Shown here one piece after another: positions 11,746 to 24,506 of a stretch of DNA of 64,000 nt. The stretch is from Pontederia crassipes (taxonomy: Eukaryota; Streptophyta; Magnoliopsida; Commelinales; Pontederiaceae). The notes beneath the pieces were generated by a model that saw only the letters and a list, made by a program, of their open reading frames with translations, was not told the DNA's origin and made no database searches. The stretch covers positions 45,783,696 to 45,847,695 of the forward strand of contig CM060188.1 in assembly GCA_030549335.1 (NCBI GenBank), given 5' to 3'. How positions within the stretch are numbered: the stretch's first letter is position 1; each line of letters starts with the position of its first letter. The translations under genes were made by a program, and so were the position numbers.

Positions 11746-12496
11746 GGGATTAATGGAGGTGTAACCCCTCTTAGGTGAAACATGGTGTAACGCTCTAATA
11801 TGAGCCGTCCATTTTAGATCAACAATTCAGGTTGTTTCTTCTCTCTCTCTCTACTCTCACTCTTTTCGATCTCTTTGCGCCAGCCGCGAACGGTGGTCGA
11901 CAATGGCAGGATGCCGACAGACGACGATGGGCGGCAACAGGACAACGACTGATGGCTCTCGATAGATCTGCAGGGATAGAGACGACTCTCGAGCAGAGAG
12001 GAGGAGAAAGAGGGGATGATGGGGGGAGAGAGAGAGGATGCATGGGGGCGGGGAAGGGTGCGACGAAGACGATTGGAGAGGAGGATGAGGCGAGCGGCAT
12101 CAGGCGAGAGATCGGCAATGACGGCGGCAAGCAGGGGGTACTGCTCATTGATCCGGATCGTCGGGGCGGCAATTGAGTTTGTAAGGATGGACGCCGCAAG
12201 CAGGAGTGCCGACGCTCGTAGGCATGGTCGGGGCTGCTGACCAGCGCTCGATTTGGTCGAGCACGATGGGGTGCGGCAGCAACGGCGAAGCTGGGGTGTG
12301 GCAGCAACGGCGAAGCTTGGGAGTGGCTGCGGCGAACTCGGGGGCAGTGGGGGCGACACCGACGCTCGTTGGGGAGGAGGGGTGCATTAGGGCATTTGGC
12401 AGATATTTGATTTGAACCGTTGAGCATATCCAAGGGTCTAGATTAAGAGTGTTACACCATGTTTCACCCAAAAGAAGTTACACCTCCATTAATCCC
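11746..12496. mobile_element. Mutator-like TIR element with perfect 9-bp target duplication, member 2
   Basis: The 751-bp element starts GGGATTAATGGAGGTGTAAC and ends with its inverse. The inverted repeats extend about 55 bp through GGTGAAACATGGTGTAACGCTCT. It is flanked by identical 9-bp duplications, ATTAAGTAA, at 11737-11745 and 12497-12505. A 9-bp duplication with long TIRs is the signature of the Mutator superfamily. The GC-rich core holds overlapping ORFs on both strands with low-complexity Ala/Pro/Arg translations. No transposase is present, so it is non-autonomous and possibly carries captured sequence. Confidence 0.85.
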
Positions 12497-12505
12497 ATTA
12501 AGTAA

Positions 12506-13100
12506 TAATTGCACTATTTTACCCTTACAACATGCATAAACCTTTCTTCACATATTTTTTTTATTATAATAGTAAGAATTTTTATTATTTGGGTAAAATA
12601 ATAACTTATAAATTTCCATTATTATTAGCTACTTATTTTTAAAATCAATTCACTCTTTTAGATTACTTGTTGACATCAATTTATCAATAATAAGCCAATT
12701 TTTCCAAATAGTAAAAATTCAAATTTAGTCATCATCTTGACTAATACAACATCGTCCCGGGGACGTCTGCCATGAGTGGAGTCCTCAGTGTGCCCCCATA
12801 ACTCGAACTGCATACACTACATACGTTAAGTTAATTACCATTTGACCAAAAAAAAAAAGATTCATATTTTTGTAAACGTGTCTTGCATATAACACAACTT
12901 GAACTGGATCAATCATCCAATAGATTTTGGTGGGCAATCCACGTGATCCAATCAGAATTCAGAAATAAAAACAATGACAAAAAAGAAAGATTCAAAGTTT
13001 AGTTACCAAGTGGTTCTCTCGATCTATCTTCCTATACATACATAGATACTGATCACGCCGCCAATTGTAATTTTACAGCACTGTTTTCTTACTTTTCTAA
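12506..13100. other. 3' flank of the HHP gene, no other gene seen
   Basis: AT-rich DNA that includes the 3' untranslated side of the minus-strand gene ending at 13101. Confidence 0.4.
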
Positions 13101-14670
13101 TTAGCTGCAGCCTTCGCTGCTCCTCCACTGGAGGTACACCAATCCGGCGAGGTAGTGCGTGTACGCCCCGGCGATCACCAGGACGTGGAACAGCTGGTGG
13201 CTGTGCCCGACGAGATCGAACCTCCCCGGCATCCACGCCTCCGGGACCCTCGTCGCGTAGACCGCCACGCCGAGGCCGTAGAAGGCCCCCATCAGCAGCT
13301 CGTACCCCGTCGAGACGATGGCCTCCGGCCGGTCGCCGTACGCGATCACTTTGTGCATTATGGGCACCACCCCGGACACGGCCATGCAGAAGAAGAGGCC
13401 GGCCCTCGCCGGCCGGAACTCCGGCGTCTGGAAGACCGGCACCAGCGACACGGCGACCGCCGCGGCCCCGAAGGCCGTGATGAAGCCCATGTACAGGTCG
13501 CGGTACCAGGGTTCGCACATGAAGGAGTAGTAGACCAGGGGGCAGAAGGACGTCACGATGAGCGCCGTGATGCCGGCGTAGTCCAACCGCAGCATCACGT
13601 ACGCCGTCGTCGCCGAGTGGCAGGAGACCAGGTGGCAGACGCTGCTCGTCAGGAGGCAGAACATGGAGCCGCACAGGAAAGCGAAGAACGGCCAGCGAGC
13701 CACCGACGCCAGCGCCGGCTTCTTCTCCACCACCACCGCCGCCGGATCCATCACCAGGTTGGACGTCGCGTCCTTCTCCTCCGCCCCATTCTGCTGCTGA
13801 ACAGAGTTAATCGAAGAACATGAATTTGCTACATGTCATTATCTGTCTGCAAATTAATTTACAGCGCGGAGACAAAATTTGCAGCATTAAACTGACAGGA
13901 TCAACTCCAGTAAATTTGGACTGGACCAGACTGGCAGACAATAAATTCACCTGCAGAACACATGGGGGTGACAGGTTGCCGCGCTGTGACAAGAAGATGT
14001 CCGGTAAACAGCTCATGAGAACGTCACCTAATTGCAAATCCGATGACGATGGCACTGGTGGCGAGATGTACTGCTCCTCCTCCAACTCGTTTGCAACATC
14101 TGCATCTGATCCAGAAAAGGTGATCAGAGGAACGGCCGCTTCGGATCTGGTTAGGTTCTTCGGCATCCATGGCGCCGCAGCAGGGATCGCATTGGCCGAG
14201 GCAGCGCCGGCAGCGTCCCTCGGCATCACCATTGCAGTGAGCACAGTCAGAGAGAGGAAGATGAGAAATCCGATCAGGTGCCTGCAGAAATCAAATCAAT
14301 TTTGCTTGCATTCCAATTTAGATGCAGGGAGGACTACTGAATTTGATGAATGCTATGTTGCAACTCACGTCCAGACGTTGAGGGTCTCGTTGTGGATTGA
14401 GAAGATGCTGAGGAGGGTCTCCTTCATCGGCCACTCGCAGCGGTAGTGGCGGAAGATGAACTCATTGTCCTTCAAGTACTCCGGCAGAGCGTCGAACTCG
14501 ACCAGCTCGCACTTTTTCTCGACATTCTCCCCGCCGTCCTTCTTCTCGTCATTGCCCGTTCTCTCCTGCCCCGCAGTGCCGCCGCCGACGGGGCTTTGGA
14601 CAAAGCTGCATGTGGCCAGCTCAAAGGTGACAGATCCTGCAGCGGCGCCTGCAGGATCCTGGAAGCACAT
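13101..14670 (-). CDS. HHP: Heptahelical transmembrane protein (PAQR/adiponectin-receptor-like), three exons
   Basis: Exons are 14670-14369, 14281-13951 and 13796-13101, joined by GT-AG introns (donors GTGAGTTG and GTGAATTT, acceptors CTGCAG and TTCAG), giving 442 residues. The N-terminal part has the family signature LPEYLKDNEFIFRHYR followed by SIFSIHNETLNVWTHLIGF, where TM1 begins. The last exon encodes the remaining membrane helices. It includes an SxxxH motif in TM2 (S262, H266), [13 protein letters not shown], and the C-terminal HxxxH (H411, H415) in [16 protein letters not shown]. In animal adiponectin receptors the equivalent histidines bind zinc. Plant HHPs are membrane proteins linked to hormone, sugar and stress responses, and their biochemical activity is unsettled. 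The start at 14670 gives an N-terminus matching its paralog in scale. An upstream in-frame start at 14739 would cross a likely acceptor near 14716, so a leader intron is possible. The second intron is absent from the paralog at 24507. Confidence 0.88.
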
Positions 14671-14939
14671 TCTTAATGCCTTTTTTTTAATTTGCTGTCC
14701 GTCTGTGTTTGCCTGCAGAATTAGCAAGTGGCCGGTCAAGCGTAAATCTAATCAAGCAAGACGTCCATGAATTCAGATGAAGAGAGTTTAATGTGAGAAG
14801 AACTCGAGAGATGACAATTCTATTGATAAATGATCTCTCAAGGATCGTATAACAAGATCTAACAAGAAACATGCATCCTTAACCAAAACACTTACCGAAT
14901 TTTATTTTCTTGTTAGCAGTGAAGACAATAAGGCTTGAG

Positions 14940-15160
14940 CCTCTTCTGCTCTCTCTCTCCCCCTCCCTCCCTCTCTCTCTCCCCTCCCTGACAGATGGTA
15001 TTGGGGCCGGATGTGAGAAATGAGAGAGAAAGAGAGCGGGTGTTTACAAATTACAATAATAGTGTAGGGGGAATCCTTCAACTATATATTCTGACGAGTG
15101 CTGCACATGAGATCGGAAGATTCTCACGTTAAATGGCACTCTTATTGGTTTATATATACA
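14940..15160 (-). promoter_or_regulatory. Putative promoter and leader of the minus-strand HHP gene
   Basis: On the minus strand a TATATAAA motif (15156-15149) precedes a GA-rich tract (the complement of a CT/CCCT tract at about 14946-15000), which would lie in the 5' leader. A polypyrimidine-CTGCAG acceptor-like site near 14716 suggests a leader intron. Confidence 0.4.
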
Positions 15161-18100
15161 CAAACATGATGATGATGATGTAGATCAACGGCGTATATTA
15201 CATGATAGTTGGTCTTGGATTTTTTAAGGGACATGGTCTTGGTTTGGAGTTGAGGAGATACGCCAAAGGAAGCAGTCAATCCACACAAGAACCAAATTAA
15301 AATCATGCAGGTCGCAGCAGCTCATAAGGTTGACATTTTGTATATATTTAAAATTAAAATCGAATTTAGTAGCATAAAAATACATGTATATGATGAAGTT
15401 TTATATTTAACTAGACAGCACTACAATAATTTCATTAAGATTTTAAAAAATAATTTCAAATAAAGACCATCCAGATTATAAATTATGTATGTCAATGATC
15501 TATAGAACTCAAATACACATTACACACATAAAATTGGTTTTATTTTGATAGTAAAAATATTCCATCATACAAGATTTTTTTTTCATAAGAGGAGTTGTCC
15601 TTGATAAAAGCTTTATTTTTCATTTTGTAGTTGGATATAGCAAGTTTTCTTCTTCTTTTCTTGTTAGAAAAATATGTGCATGGCGACATTATAGGGGTTG
15701 GCTTAATTCCAGTAGTTGAGCATTTGTTGTGATTTGAACTGCTTATTCTCTAATTAATAATTTGCAGTCTGTGAATTAATTATTCGATCTACCTTGAGAT
15801 GAACACCACATCATATCTATAATTAAAGAAAACATTATTTTATAGTAGTTAATTTTTTTCTTAATTATAATAATTAATCACTGTCCAATGTTATTAGCAT
15901 TCGACTAATTTGATGTTCGAACGAAAACGATATGAATAAATTTTAATCATAATGATGTCTCTAATTCGGGGTTGTGCAACCAGCTTAATAATTAATCTTA
16001 TTGAACATGTGAATTGAAACTCATTCCACTTACATGAATCATATTGTAGCCATAATCAAATTAAGACACGCAAAAGCGTATGAACCACTCATATGGGCAC
16101 ATCAACCACTAAGTGAACAACCCCTCTCTCCCCCTCTCCCTCTCTCTCTCTAAATATATATATAATATCAACTTTTCATCTTAACTATTTATTACTCAGC
16201 TTCAGCTTCAGCTTAATTACTTAGTGTGTTTGATCAAATTAAATGGATTGGTCTGTTGGCTAATCAAATCTCGAAATAAAAAAAAGGAAACGTTTTATTC
16301 TCTTTGGTGTCCAAAACTCAATTGAATAAGTCAGATGTGCATGGATAAACTTCTAATTAGCCGTTTGTGATACGGCTTGTAAACTAAGTAATTACCTTTT
16401 GTTCGATATCTTCCGTTTAGACATTGAATCAAACTTCAACTTGAACTCGTTAATGATACATATATATGTAGATATCTTCGATTAATCAAGAATGACGTCA
16501 AGTTCCTGTGGCTTGATTCCAGAAAATTGCTACTTATTAAACATTACTTTAAGTTATAGCGTAAATACTAATGTCACATAAAATAATGTTTAAATATCAA
16601 ATAAAAATTCTAGTTGAAAAGTTTGATAAATATTTCTGTTTACCCTGATTTGGATTGTCATTGGAATGGATAGAAAAAGATCACGATTTGATAAGTTTTA
16701 AAGTCACAAACCGAGCGTTAGAATACATCTCATCATAGAATTGAACATTCTATGTTGTCAATGTCGACGGTTCAATCTGTGATGTCGTGTATTTGAGAAT
16801 AACAAATGAGATTTTCAAAAAAAAAATATTCTACATTCTAAAAAATTTCAAAGATATTATTTAAATGAGAAAGAACAGTTTATCGCTCCACCCGATCCAA
16901 TTGATTATAAAATGAGATTTTAGAAAGGTCAAATTTTACAAGAGTGAAGGGACAAAAAAAAAAAGAACAAAGACAAATTAGACTAATTAATTAATGATTG
17001 GCTCAGCACGGCATAGACAAGCTATAGAATCAAAGTCAAGCAGTTATGAGATGTAAAAGAGATATAATAGAGGCAGCAATTAGTGACTGGGAACTCATAA
17101 CGTAACGTGTTGAATGGAGTGGGGAAGCATGCAAAATAACTTTCGGCGCAATGAGAATAAAAGAGTACTTTTCTAAAATCTTTTGCAAGTTTATTAAATT
17201 AGATGGACTAAACAAATTTGAATTAATAATTTCTTGATTCTGCTTTCTTAAAATAGTTGATCTATGTATTCTAATAACTTAACTAGATAAGAAATATATC
17301 ATCTTTACAATTTATACTAATAATAATCTTAATAGAAGTCAGAAATTACAGTCTGAAGTGGTCGATATTATATGTAATATTTGCAACGTATATAACCTGA
17401 TAAAAGAAAAAAAAAGAAAGATATATACTTTTTTCTTTTAAACAAGAAAGTTGATGGGTCAAACTATAAACCCTAATAACTTATTTGACCTCTTACATTA
17501 CATACATCGTGCAAGTTACGGTCGACGGTGTGAGTCCGTCGATTTGACTGCTATTTTTCTATCCCTAATTAATTTGTCAACGCCATATATGGCAACGACA
17601 TATATATAATATTAGTTAAAATCTCTAGGGTTCATCTTCCAACTTTTGTTGGCACTAATTACGCTCCTAACAATGTGGCACAGTTAATTCTAACTAACAA
17701 ACATTTATACGTATGTGCGCATAACAAATTAATGATCTTTAAAACTCTTAATGAGCTGCTTTTTTCAGGCGGCATTACCAAATATAATTACATTGACGTT
17801 AATTTGATTCATTGACATTTTCACTCGTCAATGAAAATGAATGCATAATGCGATAGATAAAATGAAATAACAACTAAAATATGGTGACATGAATAATGTT
17901 GTAGAAGTCTTAGTCACTATTTGAAAATTTTAGTATGTTATATAATTAGCGAATATCGATTCGACTAGAGGATAAAATTATGATTATAGAACAATATTTA
18001 TATATTGACGATAGTGATTTATTTATCAATTTAATAAAAACATATTTAGTAAATATAGAAGTTAAATTAAATGTATAATTTTAAAATATGATTTGCATGC

Positions 18101-19500
18101 ATTTGATATTCGTGATAATTAATTTATGCTATTTTATTTCAAATAATAAAAAATTTAAATCTTATTTTACCATAAAATTCTTAATTATTTTAAATAAAAA
18201 CTTAAAATAAATGTAAAGATGTAAAATTTTAAAATAAAAGATAATTCATGGTGATTAAATTTTGGATTGAGTCTTAAGTACCAATAAAAAACTAACATTT
18301 TGGCATATAGGAATTATATGTAGATAATTACAAATATTTTTTCTAAATTATGTATATCATAAAATATACTTAAATTTATGTTGGTTAGCGGTAATTAAAG
18401 ATAAAGTGATCATCCTAGTTATAAAATTATAGCATATTTTCATAATTTTATTTGATCATCCATAATACCTAGATTAAGTAAGATTTAAATCAAGATCATG
18501 ATATTTAGATATGAAATATATGAATTTTGATAATTTAAATTACTTGGAAATAGCATTGTGTCTTAGAATAACCTATTCTACATTTGGAAGGATTTTCTTT
18601 ATATGTTATCATTGCATCTATCACTAATGAAATAAAATAACACAAAATATCATTTATTATTTACTATTCATATTGTTCAAGTATTATACAAATAATATAA
18701 AATTTCATTTAGATAATTCAATTATGATAAGGAGAATCATTAAAGGATAATTATCATCAACCATTAATGAATATTTGCTTATTAGATGTGATCTAAAGAA
18801 GGTGCACTAGCCAACATTCCTGTCCAAAGTCTGGTGGTTCGTTGTTTGTGCACATGTGTTATTATCTAGGTGTAATTTTTTCTATTTTATTATTTTTATT
18901 TTATTGTCTATCGAGCAATTTTATGATGAACCCCATGTGTTTAGATTAATATCTTTTAAGACATTGTTAATTCAAGGGAAATTATTTGAAACCCATTTTA
19001 TTTGTTTTAATATTTTCTGATCAATTATTTAATTATGCTTAGTGTTTTTAATTTAGTTAATTATATTTTTGAGTTAAGTAATTATAATTTGTGGAGTATT
19101 TAATTTCAAAATTCTTTATTTAATTAAATTATTTGATTTATTGTGAATTATTAATTAACATAAATTTAATAACTAGTATATGGAGAATCAAATTTGTGTG
19201 GTTTCTTAATTTATACCAGTTTTGTGGAGTGATTAACAGTTTAGAGAATCCAAATTAATGTATCCTAATACTGATCTGATACTAGTTTGTAGAGACTTTA
19301 TTTCATATTAAATTAAGATAATTTAATCTATTTGATTAGGTTGAGGAGATGTCAATTCATGGAGACCACAATTTAATCTTGTTAGATTAATAATCTAGGG
19401 AGGCTCTACTCTATCTTTAAAGATTAAATTTATCTTTTATAGTTGAAATATTTATCTTGATTTATTTTCAACCTAAATTGGATTTGCCCCTTCCTCCTCT
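15161..19500. other. Long AT-rich intergenic DNA
   Basis: No gene, LTR or TIR pair was recognised over about 4.3 kb. Poly-A and poly-T runs and short TA microsatellites are frequent. This is half of the spacer between the two divergent HHP paralogs. Confidence 0.5.
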
Positions 19501-21330
19501 CACCTTAACTTCTAGTTGGGTTTGCCCCTTCCAACACGGGATGATGATAAAGCTACACAAATTCTTTGGGATGTGTTTTCTCAACCCCGATCTCTCTTTA
19601 TTGGCAAAGTGAAGTAATATTCTATTGAGCCGAGGATGATAAATGTTCCAAAATCATGAACTTACAAGAGAGAAAGGTCAGCCAATGAGATCAAGGATTG
19701 CCTCTAAAATGTTTGAAGTACATGATTTCTTCACATTATGAGGGAGGACAAAATGTTAGTTTCACATTATTATACCTATATAGTGTATCCTATCATGTTA
19801 CCATTGCTTAAACAATTCAAGGATTGTTTTGTAGAACTAATTCGTATTTGGAATGAAAAGGTTTAATTGTTTTGGCACCTTTGACGAAAGGGAGTTTGGA
19901 GGAATGCATGAACAAGGTTTGAACTCCTCCAAAGTATTCAAACCTTAACAAACTTACCTTATAGCAATGAACGAACAACGTTGGTATAAATTCCAAAATA
20001 TGTTGGCATATATCCGTTGGTAATCTCCAATGGACAAAAAATTCTTTAGCTACACTCATGCTAATAAAAGTCTATATAAAAAAATTGACAATTGACTGAG
20101 AACTTGTTCTTTGACAACAGATAATTATCATGTTATGGACACATGTGAGTCATCTCCATTATCTATTGGCTATTTGATCCTTGGAAAAATGATGACTTCG
20201 GGTATTTATAGTTGTGAAATGCTGATAATCATTGTCAATTCAGTCAAATCGGATGACTATGTTTAAACTCCATTTGAGATAAATTCTATCATCAGCTCCG
20301 ATTAAGAATGTTCATAAGTTGGATAAAGTCTTCATGTTGCACCTCTCAACAAATTAATTTGTGACATGTCAACTTCAACATCAACTAATTCATGATAAGA
20401 CTTCATGATAAGACTTCAATTATCTCATTTTGCATCTTTATCAATTTAGGATTATGATTAAATCCAATCAGCTGATACATGTGATACCTTACATTTGATA
20501 AGAATATCATGGTGTTATCGAATTATGATCACATTGGTGATAAGAGTATAATTGTGACAATTACAATGAATTCAGCACCTTGTATTCACCATTAACTTGC
20601 CAATTTCAAATTCCATCCTTATCTACGATATAATTCGAAACTCCAACTCGTGTTGCACCTTATAGTGAAGCAAAAATTTTCCATGATTTCACTCATTATA
20701 ATCCACCTTCGAATTGCTTCTTGATAAGAATCCAAAACGGTTTGTGATAATTGATGAAACATGCAATCCACCAAAAAGTTGCACCTAACTCCCAACTCAG
20801 TTACACTCCTTTTGTTGATAAGTTTTCTCGATTGTTATGGCCTCTAATTGATAAATTACTTCCAACAAATATATCCCATAATTGGTACTTTGTGTGGATT
20901 TAAGGTGCAAAACATCCAGGGAATCCAAAAATTGGACCTTGCAGTTAAGGATAACCGAACTTTAATAAAATATAGCTTGATTATCGTGTGCCTTGAATTT
21001 TATTCCTTGCCCTGACTCACTCCTTTGCTTTTTCATTCATGTCACTCGCTCAACGTCTTCATTCATGGCTCAATTTTATTCCAATCGCACCTTGATTAAT
21101 CACCTTCTTATTTGACATGCTTGATTCTCTCACAATTTATTCTTTTTCTACAAAATAATTAAAAGAATTAAGTTAATCAGCTCATAATTATAATATTTCA
21201 AGGATTAGTAGAAAAAAATTAATAAATGTGGAATTATGACTAAAAATGACCTAAAATAATGCATATTATAATTAAATTACAAAAGAATCAACTAAAATAA
21301 TAATATAAAATATGTTATATTTTAATTATA
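19500..21330. other. Low-complexity DNA, possibly LTR-retrotransposon debris
   Basis: A short reading near 19660-19730 (GQPMRSRIASKMFEVHDFF) loosely resembles the GPMTRSRAKK-type segment of plant gypsy polyproteins, followed by non-coding sequence. The likeness is too weak for a gene call. Confidence 0.25.
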
Positions 21331-21339
21331 TGCTTCAGC

Positions 21340-21868
21340 ATCATCTAATTTGTATAATCTCGTAGCGCATATGAAACAGGTTTATTACAAACCATTAAAG
21401 ATAGCTCCTCCCACAAAAGTTTTAACCTATTGTAATATTCTCCAACTGTCATCGCCCTTGATTAATGGAATAGATTTCACTTTGCAACATATATATAGAT
21501 TTTAGTTCCATATGTTCATTGAAATTTCTCTTTAAGATCTAACCAAATAACTCGAGTTTCTTGATTATAGGCAGCATGATCCATTCACAAAATAGTTCTT
21601 ATTCTCAGCAAGAAGCGAGTTAAGAAAGAATTGCTCTAATAAGAGTAATTAGTAGAATCAATCGCGTATGGGGAGTTAAGATCAATCTTGGAGAATATGA
21701 AGGATTAAAAAAAGGACTACTTATATCGATGGAATTTGTGAAAGAACCAGTCACTGAAGACGAAGGTGATGAAAACCAAGAATCAACCAGAAAACATCAG
21801 CGAGGATTAGAGAACTGTACTAGATGAATCCATGTGTTCTTCAATCTCTTTGCCGTTTACAATTCTGG
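21340..21868 (-). pseudogene. Decayed copia-type gag fragment
   Basis: Reading the minus strand in shifting frames gives the order seen in plant copia gag (UBN2/retrotran_gag): VIWLDLKEKF near 21535, QSEIYSI and a small loop, then GEYYNRLKLLWEELSLMVCN near 21420. Stops and frameshifts are frequent. A primer-binding-like site lies just upstream on the same strand, supporting the orientation. Confidence 0.65.
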
Positions 21869-21875
21869 ATTTCAA

Positions 21876-21888
21876 GGCTCTCATACCA
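21876..21888 (-). promoter_or_regulatory. Primer-binding site-like sequence of a copia element
   Basis: On the minus strand it reads TGGTATGAGAGCC. This differs at one base from the usual plant copia site complementary to initiator tRNA-Met (TGGTATCAGAGCC). It lies immediately upstream of the gag fragment, as expected. Confidence 0.55.
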
Positions 21889-21899
21889 TGTCGATATGC

Positions 21900-22520
21900 A
21901 AGCAAAGCATACATAACATCGAACTTTGAAAAAGATGATCATCCAAGAATTAAACTTAATTTTTTGGTCAATCAAGCAAAAGTTTGGTAAAACCAACTAT
22001 AAATAGAGGCTTGCTTTATATACCATTTTATAGGAGAAAAGTGTCAATGTATCAACATTACAGTATCATCGTTATAAAGTGACAGTTAAAACTATCATGA
22101 CTCGTGAAGCTTCTTGTACGAAGCCGACGGCGGTTCAATTGTAATGGACAAAAAATGAACACTAATAAAGTACTATTTGTGAACTTTATACCATGATAAT
22201 ATAAGAATATGTAAGGCATAGATAAAATTTTGATTAATTAGCTATAATGAAAATCATCATTTGGCATATGTGATGCCTGACTTAGGTGATTGAGTTGATC
22301 CCATTATATTTTGTGCGCTAACTAACAAACACATTGTTGGCACTATGTGCACTATACCATTGCATATTATACAGTTTACTACAATGTCATGTCCACCATA
22401 TTCCTCGATCTCCTCATAAGGTGGCCATGGTATGTATCCCTCCCCCCATTTCATTGTTTTCTCTCAATCTCTTAAAAACTTTCAATTAACCCTAAATGCC
22501 TAAAGTTTTTATTTTTAATT
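21900..22520. other. AT-rich DNA; may include the remains of the copia 5' LTR
   Basis: The position upstream of the primer-binding site on the minus strand is where an LTR should lie. No clear LTR boundary was found. Confidence 0.3.
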
Positions 22521-22525
22521 AATTA

Positions 22526-23274
22526 GGGTAGCATTAATGCCACTCCATAATCCTTAATGTCACTCCTATTTTACCCATTTTGCCCTTACCTTTTTACACT
22601 ATAAAACAATCTTATATTTATAATATTGGAAGGCCAAAATTCTATTGTTTCTTTTTCGAACGAGAGGATTATTATTTTATAATAGTTAACATAAAAAATA
22701 TTTTATAATATTAGAAGACCAATTGTCTTCTTCAATAATAATTATTGTAAATAATCAGCATCAAAAGCCTTTAATGTTGTAGTTTTCACTTTTTAAAACT
22801 ATTGTTCTATTACAGTGTCCATATTTTATCCAATTTATTTAATATTTAATATTTAATATTTATTTTTAAGTTTTTACTTGTGTATGATATATATAAAATA
22901 TTGGTTACCTTTTTTAGTTTGTTAATCAAAACATAATTCTAAGCTATTTTACTCTTACTTTTTTAATTATTGCTATATCCTTCAAGTTTTAAAACTATTT
23001 AAGGTCATGTGCTTCTTGAATTTGAGAAAATATTTAAAACATGTTAGATTTAGTGATAATCACAAACTCATCAAATAATAATTTATTTTAAAATAATTAA
23101 TTCAATAATAAGAAATTAAAAAATATTGACGTAGAATATTAAAAGTCATTTGTTTGTTATATTTTCTTTCACATATATTAAAGCTGAGCTAATATTTTTC
23201 AATAGTAGAATAATAAGGATATGATGGGTAAGAAGGAGTGGCATTAAGATTTGTGGAGTGACATTAAAGACACC
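22526..23274. mobile_element. AT-rich TIR element (MITE-like), about 0.75 kb
   Basis: The left end reads GGTAGCATTAATGCCACTCC then TTAATGTCACTCC. The right end, reversed, reads GGTGTCTTTAATGTCACTCC then TTAATGCCACTCC and ACCCAT. Each terminal repeat of about 60 bp thus holds two direct TTAATGyCACTCC blocks. The core is very AT-rich without ORFs. Both flanks contain TTTTAATTA (left within 22513-22524, right 23276-23284), which may reflect a target duplication, but the edges are not exact. Confidence 0.65.
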
Positions 23275-23284
23275 ATTTTAATTA

Positions 23285-24380
23285 TGCAATTACATATTTA
23301 TCCTTATTTATTCAATTAAAAAAACAAATTGGGGCTTTAAAAAATATGATATCACGGCGGGTTCCATTGGATTTCATGTTTATTTTAATTTTAATAAATA
23401 AAATAAAAATGAATTTGGATAAAAATGAAAATAAAGGTGGTTCTATTGTCAACGGAATGACAATAATATTTTTTAGAATGACAATCGTTACACCGAAAAT
23501 TAATATATAAAAGTATATGGAAAGTTGATGAGATTGACCAAGATTATTATATTTTAGAGAGTAAAGTAAAAGTATGTTATCATTTAGAAGAGAACAATAG
23601 AATTAACCTAATTTGATTATATAAACTCAAGATAAGCAATAGAGATGAATGGTCGTCTTTTTTTTTTTTGTTTCAATCAAGGTTAATGATCCGTTACGTT
23701 AAGGTCTACTAGTGCCGGAGCAATCCAGCATTCAAAACACGTGCGAAATAAATGTATAAAGGCTAGTGAAATTAGGAGCTCTGAGAATTAAACCCCAAAG
23801 TACTAAAAACTATAAAATTACTATTTTGAAAAGATTCTTTTAATCCACAAACACGAGTTTTTTTGCATAAATATTAAATTTAACATCGATGTTCAAAATT
23901 ATATTAAACAAATCAAAATTATACCAAATAAACTAGAAACATGGTTGCGTCTTGTTTTTGGAAGAGCAAAACACGAAAATTAGAGAAATGGAATTTTGTC
24001 TATATTTTTCTAATATAAATATTATTATCTGGAATATTAACTATTAGTATATTTTTTTCGTTATTTATTCAATTAAACCTAGTAATTAATTATTACTTCA
24101 CTTCCATATTTTTTTATCATTAATACTAATGAGATGCCATGTTGATTATAGAATCGACAAATTCATTTTTCCACCACTATATATTATTTATAAAGTCAAC
24201 AACAGGGTCAATGTGTTTATATTATACGTATGCAACGAAAAAAAACGTTTATTTCGATAAGTGTGTTTAAAATACACTGTGAATTAGCAACGTGAAGCTT
24301 CCTATCCATCAGTTTGACTACTTGTGACATGGAACTAACTAAGACCAATAGTTTGCATGCATTTTGCACGTTGAAATCTC
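23285..24380. other. AT-rich intergenic DNA upstream of the plus-strand HHP gene
   Basis: No gene was recognised. Confidence 0.45.
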
Positions 24381-24390
24381 TCAGTTCATC

Positions 24391-24506
24391 ACTATAAAAG
24401 CAGCCCACGCCTCCCCGTTTCTTTACCATACAATCCCAACGTATTCGCTCATCGATCCATCCACTGCATCGTTATTAGATTAATTATTCCCCTTCCAGGC
24501 GCGATC
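24391..24506 (+). promoter_or_regulatory. Core promoter and leader of the plus-strand HHP gene
   Basis: A good TATA box (ACTATAAAAG, 24391-24400) stands 107 bp before the ATG at 24507, so transcription probably starts near 24425-24430. Confidence 0.6.

Noticed and set aside
11814-12433. ORFs of up to 204 codons in the Mutator-like element
   Set aside because: Low-complexity Pro/Ser/Arg translations without recognisable domains inside a TIR element.
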